Position numbers and translations under genes: made by a program
Assembly (NCBI RefSeq): GCF_028290495.1
Contig: NZ_JAQGJT010000159.1
Location: 1 to 64,000, forward strand
Length of the DNA: 64,000 nucleotides
DNA from: Tardiphaga sp.
GTDB taxonomy: Bacteria > Pseudomonadota > Alphaproteobacteria > Rhizobiales > Xanthobacteraceae
Direction: 5' to 3'
The notes under the pieces: generated by a model
Databases searched by the model: none
The model's input: the letters and a program-made list of their open reading frames with translations, nothing else
What the model was told of the DNA's origin: nothing
Shown here: positions 56,669 through 64,000 of the stretch, piece after piece
Numbering within the stretch: the stretch's first letter is position 1
Layout of the letters: each line of letters opens with the position of its first letter

Positions 56669-58072
56669 CGGCAACATCAAATCGACCGCGCTGCATGATC
56701 TCAGCGCGGTCGAACTGATCGCCGGCTACGGCGCGAAAACGTTTTCGCCGAGCGAAGTGCTCGACGACGTGTTCGCGCATATCGCCGTGTGGGAGCCCCA
56801 TATCCACGCGCTCTACGCCTTCGATTCCGACGGCGCACGCGCCGTTGCCAGAGACTCCACGGCGCGCTGGGCAAAGGGCGCGCCGATCGGCGTGCTCGAT
56901 GGCGTGCCGACCACGGTGAAGGAAAACATCGCCACCCGGGGCGTCGCGGTTCCGATGGGCACCGCCGCGACCACTTTGGTACCGGCGGCAATCGATGCGC
57001 CGCGCGCTTGCGCGAAGCGGGTGCAGTGATTTTCTCCAAGACCACGATGCCGGACTACGGCATGCTGTCATCCGGCGCGTCGTCCTTCCATCCCCTCACC
57101 CGCAATCCGTGGGACGTCACACAGAACCCCGGCGGCTCCAGCGCCGGTGCCGGCGCAGCCGCTGCCGCCGGCTACGGCCCGCTGCATCTCGGCACCGATA
57201 TCGGCGGCTCCGTGCGGCTACCCGCAGGATGGTGCGGCCTCGCCACCTTGAAGCCGAGCCTCGGCCGCGTGCCGATCGATCCACCCTATGTCGGTCGCTG
57301 CGCCGGCCCGATGACCCGCACCATCGCCGACACCGCGCTGATGATGAGCGTGCTGTCACAGCCGGACGGTCGCGACAGCATGAGCCTGCCACCGGCCATC
57401 ATCGACTGGACAAATCTCTCCGGCCTGTCGTTGAAGGGCCTGCGCATCGGCGTGATGATGGAGATGGGCTTCGGCCTGCCACTCGAACATGAAGTCCGTG
57501 ACACCGTGCGCAACGCCGCGCGCGCCTTCGAGGCCGCTGGCGCCATCGTCACCGACGTCGCCTCGGTGATGACCGGCGACAACCTGATCGGCCTCGACAA
57601 TTTCTGGCGCGCACGATCCTGGGACGACATCTCGAAACTCCCCGAACAAGCGCAGCGAAAAATCCTGCCGTTCATTTACGAATGGGCCAAGGGTGGCGCG
57701 AAGCTCAGCGGCAGCGATGTCGTGCGCGGCTTCAACGCCACGATGGCGATCCGCACCGCCGCGGCGAAACTGTTCGCGGATATTGATTACGTGATCTCGC
57801 CGGTAGCGCCGATCGTCAGCTATTCCGCGGAACTGGCCTCGCCCACCGACGATGCCCAGCGTCCGCTCGAACACATCGGCTATACCGTGCCGTGGAATAT
57901 GGCGGAAAACCCTGCGGCTTCCGTCAATGGTGGCTTCAGCGCGAAGGGCTTTCCGATCGGCGTGCAGATCGTCGGCCGCCGCTTCGACGACATCGGCGTG
58001 CTGAAGATGGCGAAGGCGTTTGAGGACATGCGCGGTCCGCAACTGCCGTGGCCGAAGCCGCCGGCGAAGTAG
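56661..58072 (+). pseudogene. Amidase (amidase signature family), interrupted by a frameshift near 57,000
   Basis: N-part MANGNIKSTALHDLSAVELIAGYGAKTFSP...DGVPTTVKENIATRG in frame 1; C-part AVIFSKTTMPDYGMLSSGASSFHPLTRNPWDVTQNPGGSSAGAGAAAAAGYGPLHLGTDIGGSVRLPA in another frame. Confidence 0.8.
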
Positions 58073-58125
58073 TCATAATCGACGAGTGGCGCAACACGGC
58101 GCGTCTGCTACAACTCTCCCCAAGC

Positions 58126-58250
58126 TGTCATTCCGGGGCGCGAGCGCACCAGCGCGAGCGAATCCGGAACCTCGAAATGGTGATCACCATGCCGGGATTC
58201 CGGGCCTGCGCCATCCGGCTCCGCCGTCTGTCGCATCCCGGAATGACAAT
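58126..58250. repeat. Intergenic repeat, family A
   Basis: TGTCATTCCGGGGCGCGAGCGC...CATCCCGGAATGACA terminal inverted repeats. Confidence 0.65.
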
Positions 58251-58272
58251 AAAAACAGGGAGCGAAACGAGC

Positions 58273-59163
58273 ATGGCCTACGAGACGATTCTCTATGACG
58301 TCGCCGACCAGATCCTCACCATTACGCTGAACCGGCCCGAGAAACTCAACGCCTACAACGCCACCATGCAGGCCGAGCTGATTGCGGCGTTTGACGCGGC
58401 CGATGCCGACGACAATGTCCGCGCCATTATCGTCACCGGCGCCGGCCGCGGTTTTTGCGCAGGTGCAGATCTCTCCTCTGGTGCTGATACCTTCGACCGC
58501 GACGCCAGACGCGGCCCAGTCAGGCGGTTGGCCAATGGCGATATCGACTACAGCGATCCCCAGGCGCGCGACGGCGGCGGTCAGGTCACCTTGCGCATCT
58601 TCAAATGCCTGAAGCCGGTGATTGCCGCGGTCAACGGCCCCGCCGTCGGCATCGGCGCCACCATGCAGCTGGCTATGGACATCCGCATCGCCTCCGAGAA
58701 CGCGCGCTTCGGCTTCGTGTTCTCGCAGCGTGGCATCGTGCCGGAAGCTGCCTCCAGCTGGTTCCTGCCGCGCCTGGTCGGCATCTCGCAGGCGCTGGAG
58801 TGGTGCTTTTCCGGCCGCGTATTCCCGGCGGCCGAAGCGCTCAAGGGGCGCCTCGTCAGCCAGGTCGTGCCGCCCGACGATCTGTTGCCGACCGCGCGTG
58901 CGCTGGCCAGAACATTCATCGACAAAACCGCGCCGGTATCGGTCGCGCTGATCCGCCAGATGATGTGGCGTATGATGGGCGCCGACGATCCGATGGAAGC
59001 CCACAAGATCGACAGCCGCGGTATTTACGCGCGCGGCCGTTCGGAAGACGTGAAGGAGGGCGTCGTCGCGTTTCTGGAAAAGCGCCCGGCGGAATTCAAA
59101 AACAAGGTCAGTGCGGACATGCCGGATTACTTCCCGTGGTGGGACGAGCGGGAATATAAGTAG
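58273..59163 (+). CDS. Enoyl-CoA hydratase/isomerase
   Basis: LTITLNRPEKLNAYNATM; IVTGAGRGFCAGADL; KPVIAAVNGPAVGIGATM. Confidence 0.9.
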   Translation: MAYETILYDVADQILTITLNRPEKLNAYNATMQAELIAAFDAADADDNVRAIIVTGAGRGFCAGADLSSGADTFDRDARRGPVRRLANGDIDYSDPQARDGGGQVTLRIFKCLKPVIAAVNGPAVGIGATMQLAMDIRIASENARFGFVFSQRGIVPEAASSWFLPRLVGISQALEWCFSGRVFPAAEALKGRLVSQVVPPDDLLPTARALARTFIDKTAPVSVALIRQMMWRMMGADDPMEAHKIDSRGIYARGRSEDVKEGVVAFLEKRPAEFKNKVSADMPDYFPWWDEREYK

Positions 59164-59173
59164 TAGCCCTCTC

Positions 59174-59296
59174 CTGTCGTTCCGGGGCGCGTGCAGCGCC
59201 AGCTGCGCGCGAACCCGGACCCCCGAAATGTTCAAAGCATGTCGGGGGTCCCTGCGCCATCCGACTGCGCCGTCTGTCGCATCCCGGAATGACAGC
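59174..59296. repeat. Intergenic repeat, family A
   Basis: Shares CCATCCG..C..CGCCGTCTGTCGCATCCCGGAATGACA with copy at 58126. Confidence 0.65.
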
Positions 59297-59298
59297 CA

Positions 59299-60267
59299 TT
59301 ACATCATCAACGCCACGCGCCCGATCGCCTTGCGCTCGATCAAGAGCCGCATTGCCTGCGCGACATCCTGCAGCGGAAGCCGGTGCGATACGTTCGGGCG
59401 CACCCTGCCCGCCTCGGCCCATTGCAACAGCGCCTTGATGCGTACCTCGCCCAACGCGGGATCGCGCCGCGCGGCCTCGCCGGCGCGGACGCCGAGCACG
59501 CTGGCGCCCTTGATCAGCACCAGATTGGTTTTGGCCACGCCAATGCCACCGGTGAAGCCAATCACCAGCAGCCGCGCGCCCCAGTTGATGCAACGCAGGC
59601 TCTGCTCGAACACCTCGCCGCCGACCGGATCGAACACCACATCGACGCCGCGTCCAGTAATGCGCTTCACCGCCTCAACAAACAGTCCGTCGCCATACAG
59701 CACACCGTGATCAGCGCCCCGCGCGCGCGCCACCGCAATCTTGGCCTCGCTGGAGGCCACCGCGATCACGGTCGCGCCCAACAGCTTGCCTATCTCGACC
59801 GCCGCCAGCCCCACGCCACCGCCGGCGCCATGCACCAGCAATACCTCGCCAGGTTTGATACCGGCGCGGTCGACCAGCGCATGATAGGCCGTTCCATGCG
59901 CGGCCAAAAAGGTCGCGCCTTCTGCATAGTCGAAGGTCGAGGGTAACGGTGTCAGTTGAGCCGGCGTAGCGATCACCTCGTCGGCATAGCCGCCGTGCCG
60001 CAGCTTGATGATGACGCGGTTGCCGACCTTCACCCCTGCGACATCATCGGCAAGCTCGCTGACATCGCCCGCCGCTTCCATGCCGGGCGTGAACGGCAGT
60101 TCCGGCTTGAGCTGATATTCGCCCGCCGCCATCAATATATCAGGGAAATTGATGCCGGCTGCGCGGATGGCGACGCGGACCTGCCCGGCCTGCAACGGCA
60201 GCGAAGCCAGTTCCTCGATGCGCAGCCCTTCCGGTGGGCCCAGCGTACGGCAGACGACGGCCTTCAT
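59299..60267 (-). CDS. Zinc-independent NADPH:quinone oxidoreductase family protein
   Basis: MKAVVCRTLGPPEGLRIEEL; GEVLLVHGAGGGVGLAAVEIGKLLGATVIAVASSEAK. Confidence 0.9.
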   Translation of the reverse strand: MKAVVCRTLGPPEGLRIEELASLPLQAGQVRVAIRAAGINFPDILMAAGEYQLKPELPFTPGMEAAGDVSELADDVAGVKVGNRVIIKLRHGGYADEVIATPAQLTPLPSTFDYAEGATFLAAHGTAYHALVDRAGIKPGEVLLVHGAGGGVGLAAVEIGKLLGATVIAVASSEAKIAVARARGADHGVLYGDGLFVEAVKRITGRGVDVVFDPVGGEVFEQSLRCINWGARLLVIGFTGGIGVAKTNLVLIKGASVLGVRAGEAARRDPALGEVRIKALLQWAEAGRVRPNVSHRLPLQDVAQAMRLLIERKAIGRVALMM

Positions 60268-60887
60268 CATGTCGCACCGGCGCGGCGGCGCAGCAAGGCT
60301 TCGCGCAGCAGCGGCAGCCGGTCATTGCCGAAATACATATCGGTGTTGTCGAGATAGATGGTCGGCGAACCGAAACCGCCTCGTGCCATCACCTCGTCGG
60401 TATTGGCCTTGAGCTGGTCCTTGATCGCCTGCCTCCCGATCCCCGCAAAGAATTTCGCGGGATCGATGCCGAGCCGCATACAAATCTCGCCGAGCACCTC
60501 GTCTTTCGAGATATCCCTGTCGTCGCCCCAATAGGCTTCGAATACGGCGCGCGCGAACGGCACCATGTCGAGCCCGAGCCAGATGCAGCCGCGCATCGCC
60601 TTGACGCTGTTCACCGGAAACACCGTCGGCGGCATCTGGATCGCAATGCCCGCCGAACGCGCCCAGTCGGCCAGGTCCTTCTTCGTGTAGCGCGCCTTCG
60701 CCGGCACCGGCGTCTCGCGCGATGCATAGACGCTGGGATTCATGGAATTGAAGATGCCGCCGACCAGGATCGGTCGCCAGGCGATGTCGGTGTTGAATTC
60801 TTTAGCCAGCGGCTGGATGTTGTGGAAGGCGAGATAGGTCCAGGGGCTCGAGCAGTCGAAGAAGAATTCGATCATGGGTATCCTCAC
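60267..60887 (-). CDS. 2-hydroxychromene-2-carboxylate isomerase (DsbA family)
   Basis: MIEFFFDCSSPWTYLAFHNIQPLAKEF...WRPILVGGIFNSMNPSVYASR...GGFGSPTIYLDNTDMYFGNDRLPLL. Confidence 0.88.
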   Translation of the reverse strand: MRIPMIEFFFDCSSPWTYLAFHNIQPLAKEFNTDIAWRPILVGGIFNSMNPSVYASRETPVPAKARYTKKDLADWARSAGIAIQMPPTVFPVNSVKAMRGCIWLGLDMVPFARAVFEAYWGDDRDISKDEVLGEICMRLGIDPAKFFAGIGRQAIKDQLKANTDEVMARGGFGSPTIYLDNTDMYFGNDRLPLLREALLRRRAGAT

Positions 60888-60894
60888 TCTCGGT

Positions 60895-61000
60895 TGTCAT
60901 CACCCGCGAAAGCAGGTGATCCAGTATGCGGCGCTGTCAGTGCGTCTTCATGGACGCCGCGGAATACTGGGTCGCCCGGTCGAGCCGGGCGATGACAGCT
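60895..61000. repeat. Intergenic repeat, family B
   Basis: TGTCATC...GATGACA ends with internal CCCGGTCGAGCCGGG. Confidence 0.5.
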
Positions 61001-61024
61001 GCGATTATTCACAATTACCGCACA

Positions 61025-61723
61025 TTACTGCTGCTGCCCATGCGCCGGCGCGTCGACGCCGAACATGATCTTGCGCGCCTGCTCGTCCATCGGCTTCCTC
61101 TCCTGCTTGCCCACCGCGAGCCCTGCTTGCAGCGCCGGCCGCGCGCGCAACAAGGCGTACCAGCGCCTGACGTTCGGAAATTCGTCCAGCGTCAGGCCCT
61201 GTGCCTTGTGGGTCATGATCCACGGAAAACACGCGATGTCGGCGATCGAGTAGTCGCCGGCGATATGGTCGCGGCCTTCGAGATGCGCGTCCAGCACGCC
61301 GTACAGACGCCGGGCCTCGCGCATGTAACGATCCATCGCATACGGAATCTTCTCGGGCGCATAGAGCAGGAAGTGGCCGTTCTGGCCGAGCATCGGGCCA
61401 AGCCCGGACATCTGCCACATCAGCCATTGCAGCACGTCGAGCCGCCCGCGCAGGTCGGAGGGCATGAAGCGGCCGGACTTTTCCGCGAGATAGATCAGGA
61501 TCGCACCGCTCTCGAAGATCGAGACAGCTTCGCCGCCGTCAGTTGGCGCATGGTCTGTGATAGCCGGCATCCGGCCATTCGGGCTAAGCTTCAAGAACTC
61601 CGGTTTGAGCTGGTCGCCACGGCCGAGCTGCATCGGGATCAGCGTATAAGGCAGCCCGCACTCCTCCAGCATGATCGAAATCTTCCAGCCGTTTGGCGTG
61701 GGCGCGTAATGCAGGTCGATCAT
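61025..61723 (-). CDS. Glutathione S-transferase family protein
   Basis: MIDLHYAPTPNGWKISIMLEECGLPYTLIPMQLGRGDQLKPEFLKLSPNGRMPAI; SIFESGAILIYLAEK. Confidence 0.9.
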   Translation of the reverse strand: MIDLHYAPTPNGWKISIMLEECGLPYTLIPMQLGRGDQLKPEFLKLSPNGRMPAITDHAPTDGGEAVSIFESGAILIYLAEKSGRFMPSDLRGRLDVLQWLMWQMSGLGPMLGQNGHFLLYAPEKIPYAMDRYMREARRLYGVLDAHLEGRDHIAGDYSIADIACFPWIMTHKAQGLTLDEFPNVRRWYALLRARPALQAGLAVGKQERKPMDEQARKIMFGVDAPAHGQQQ

Positions 61724-61907
61724 GGGACACTCCCGTCGTTGCGAGCTTGTGGCCAAGCGGGCCATGCCGTCTTGGCTGCAAGCGAAGCAATCCGGCGTCG
61801 AAAAGTAAAGATGGGATTGCCGGATCGCCCGGCTCTACCACCGACGGAGCATATACAGCGGCGCAGAGCCGTGGCAGAAACTTGCCAAAAGTTTCAGGAG
61901 GATTGCC

Positions 61908-62930
61908 ATGCTGTTCCCGACCACGATCGCCGGTTCGCTGCCGAAACCCGAATGGCTGGCCGAGCCCAACAAGCTCTGGCCGACCTGGCGATCGTCCGGG
62001 GACGAGTTGCAGCGCGCCAAGCGCGACGCGACCTTGCTGGCGGTGAAGGTGCAGGAAGACGCCGGCATCGATATCATCACCGAAGGCGAGCAGGCCCGGC
62101 AGCATTTCGTGCATGGCTTTCTCGAGAAGGTCGATGGCATCGACTTCGCCCACAAGGTCGAGATGGGCATCCGCAAGGATCGCTACAAGGCGATGGTGCC
62201 GCAGGTGGTTTCGCCACTGCAACTGAAGGGTCGCGTCCACGCTTTCGAGGCGCAGGCCGCGCGTGGGCATACCCGGAACAAACTCAAGTTCACTCTGCCC
62301 GGCCCGATGACCATCATCGACACGCTGTCGGACAGCTACTACGGCGACCGCGTCAAGATGGCGTTCGCGTTTGCCGAACTGCTGAACCAGGAAGCCCTCG
62401 CGTTGCAGGCCGACGGCGTCGATATGATCCAGTTCGACGAACCGGCCTTCAACGTGTTCATGGACGAGGCCGCCGACTGGGGCGTCAAGGCGCTGGAGCG
62501 CGCAGCGAAGGGGCTAACCTGCGCCACCGCCGTGCACATCTGCTACGGCTACGGCATCAAGGCCAATACCGACTGGAAGGAAACGCTGGGCGGCGAGTGG
62601 CGGCAATACGAACAGATCTTTCCGGCCATCGATGCCAGCCCGATCCAGCAGGTCGCGATCGAATGCCGCAATTCCCGCGTACCGCTGGAATTGCTGTCGC
62701 TGCTCAAGGGCAAGGTGGTGCAGGCCGGCGTCATCGATGTCGCGAGCGACGAGATCGAGACGCCGGAGGATGTGGTGGCGACCATCGAAGCCGTGATGAA
62801 GCACGTGCCGAAGGCCAACATCACCGCGACGACGAATTGCGGCATGGCACCGATGCATCGCGATATCGCGGAAGCCAAGCTGCGCGCGCTCGGCACGGGC
62901 GCTAGACTGGCAAGAGAGAAGTTGGGTTAA
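61908..62930 (+). CDS. Cobalamin-independent methionine synthase C-terminal-like protein (MetE-like)
   Basis: TTIAGSLPKPEWLAEP; VDMIQFDEPAFNVF; AVHICYGYG; IECRNSR. Confidence 0.85.
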   Translation: MLFPTTIAGSLPKPEWLAEPNKLWPTWRSSGDELQRAKRDATLLAVKVQEDAGIDIITEGEQARQHFVHGFLEKVDGIDFAHKVEMGIRKDRYKAMVPQVVSPLQLKGRVHAFEAQAARGHTRNKLKFTLPGPMTIIDTLSDSYYGDRVKMAFAFAELLNQEALALQADGVDMIQFDEPAFNVFMDEAADWGVKALERAAKGLTCATAVHICYGYGIKANTDWKETLGGEWRQYEQIFPAIDASPIQQVAIECRNSRVPLELLSLLKGKVVQAGVIDVASDEIETPEDVVATIEAVMKHVPKANITATTNCGMAPMHRDIAEAKLRALGTGARLAREKLG

Positions 62931-62945
62931 GGAACGGCCCCTCAG

Positions 62946-63021
62946 CCGTCATTGCGAGCAAAGCGAAGCAATCCAGCTCTTCAGGATTGCTTCGTCGCAA
63001 GTGCTCCTCGCAATGACGGCT
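62946..63021. repeat. Intergenic repeat, family C
   Basis: GCCGTCATTGCGAG...CTCGCAATGACGGC perfect terminal inverted repeats; GAAGCAATCC core also near 61.78 and 63.69 kb. Confidence 0.7.
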
Positions 63022-63028
63022 TGCGTGT

Positions 63029-63649
63029 CTATTGAGCGACCGCACTCGCATGCAGTACCGGTCGATAGCCTGCCTGAAATGCTTTCACCGTCGAGGGCGG
63101 CGTCAGCAGCAGCGCGTCGCGCAACATGGTATCGACGGCATGATAGCCGACGAATGACCATCGCAGCGGCCTCCCCTGCGCGATCAGATAGCTTTCGCCA
63201 CCCGTCGTCACCATCGCGCCATCCGGAAGTTCCTGCATCGCGCACGGCAGCGGACGCAATTGCTTCGCACGGCCATCCAGCCGCTCACGATGCAGCACGG
63301 CATCGATCTCCGTTGCCCGCACCCGCGCGATACCGTTGCCCTCTTCCCACGCCGCGCGAAAGGCGTTGGCGTCATCGCGGCGGCAATAGAAACAGGGGCG
63401 GTGCCCGGCAGCGAATGCGGTGGCCTCGTCGAGAAAGAACAATTCGGTCCAGCTCTGCGCCGCCATCACATCGCGGCGGCGTCCGCGAAATTCACAGACG
63501 CAGGTGATCCACGCCGGATTGCTCCAGCGTTTGTTGAGCAGCGTCCTGGTACGGGGATCGTGGATGATGCCGCGATTGCCGGTGAACATCCCGCGCGCCG
63601 GCGTAGCGACAATCTCGCCGAACGGAGATACGCGGTTTTGCAGGGGCAT
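63029..63649 (-). CDS. Conserved hypothetical protein
   Basis: 206 aa; CVCEFRGRRRDVMAAQSWTELFFLDEATAFAAGHRPCFYCRRDDA. Confidence 0.7.
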   Translation of the reverse strand: MPLQNRVSPFGEIVATPARGMFTGNRGIIHDPRTRTLLNKRWSNPAWITCVCEFRGRRRDVMAAQSWTELFFLDEATAFAAGHRPCFYCRRDDANAFRAAWEEGNGIARVRATEIDAVLHRERLDGRAKQLRPLPCAMQELPDGAMVTTGGESYLIAQGRPLRWSFVGYHAVDTMLRDALLLTPPSTVKAFQAGYRPVLHASAVAQ

Positions 63650-63666
63650 CTCTCATCCCTCTCGTT

Positions 63667-63788
63667 CTTGGCGAGGAGCTCTTGCGACGAAGCAATCCAG
63701 TCTTCCTCTACGGCCCTCTGGATTGCCGCGTCGCTTCGCTAAGGGGAAAACTGGCAGGCCGGTTTTCCCGGACCTCGCAACGACGGCT
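63667..63788. repeat. Intergenic repeat, family C variant
   Basis: TTGCGACGAAGCAATCCAG...CTGGATTGCCGCGTCGCTTCGC...CCTCGCAACGACGG. Confidence 0.55.
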
Positions 63789-63803
63789 GCGATGTCAGTG
63801 GCG

Positions 63804-64000
63804 TTACGCCGCCCCGTCGCGCATCGGCGGCTGGAACGAGAGGCCGAGATCCCACGGGAAGAAGATCCAGGTATCCTGCGACACTTCGGTGATGAAGGTA
63901 TTGACCAGCGGCCGACCCATCGGCTTGGCATAGACGGTGGCGAAATGCGCATCGGGCAGCATCTCGCGCACCATGCGCGCGGTCTTGCCGGTATCGACGA
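63804..64000 (-). CDS. gpt: Xanthine-guanine phosphoribosyltransferase, 3' part only (runs off window)
   Basis: Hand translation [64 protein letters not shown]. Confidence 0.8.
   Translation of the reverse strand, partial: VDTGKTARMVREMLPDAHFATVYAKPMGRPLVNTFITEVSQDTWIFFPWDLGLSFQPPMRDGAA

Noticed and set aside
54508-56680. Two long minus-strand ORFs (442 and 411 aa) antisense to M81 and M20 genes
   Set aside because: Shadow ORFs; the plus-strand frames carry clear catalytic motifs
57356-59235. Minus-strand ORFs antisense to amidase and enoyl-CoA hydratase
   Set aside because: His/Arg/Asp-rich shadow frames with no recognisable domains
60926-62905. 659-aa plus-strand ORF across the GST and MetE-like genes
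   Set aside because: Antisense to GST and out of frame with MetE-like; crosses an intergenic repeat
1-64000. CRISPR array, retron, transposase/IS element or complete RNA gene
   Set aside because: No regular spaced repeats, reverse transcriptase, transposase or complete rRNA/tRNA seen by eye; not a substitute for dedicated searches

Overview
The window holds most of a temperate siphovirus-type prophage (at least ~3.4-46.8 kb, probably starting left of position 1) followed by ordinary chromosome (~46.8-64 kb). The host is an alphaproteobacterium, probably Bradyrhizobium/Rhodopseudomonas-like (inferred from protein style and intergenic repeats). Prophage layout: (a) late genes on the minus strand, from terminase (26.7 kb) through DUF4055-type portal, P22-gp5-type coat, adaptors, tail tube, chaperone, tape measure and TipJ-type tip to a beta-helix tail spike (3.4 kb); (b) a minus-strand early/replication block (27-37 kb) with DEAD helicase, RusA, methyltransferase, LexA-like, CtrA-like, ParB-like and DnaA-C-like proteins; (c) a divergent cro/cI switch at 37.0 kb; (d) a plus-strand recombination/integration operon (40.7-46.7 kb) with ERF, YqaJ, NinB, Xis-like and tyrosine integrase genes. 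The integrase end abuts a tRNA-Leu(UAA) gene cut off just after its anticodon stem, so the other att site must lie outside the window. The flanking chromosome carries a peptide ABC transporter/peptidase cluster containing a frameshifted amidase, followed by catabolic enzymes. Observations most worth a second look: a shared 17-bp repressor operator at two phage promoters; two Wzy-like polymerases beyond the tail spike; a tightly bounded -1 frameshift site in the tail chaperone; a receiver-less CtrA-like DNA-binding protein; two tiny transmembrane ORFs missing from the ORF track; and four plus-strand gene insertions inside the minus-strand late operon. I found no unambiguous new defence or other novel system. 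All family calls are by eye and need HMM/structure confirmation.
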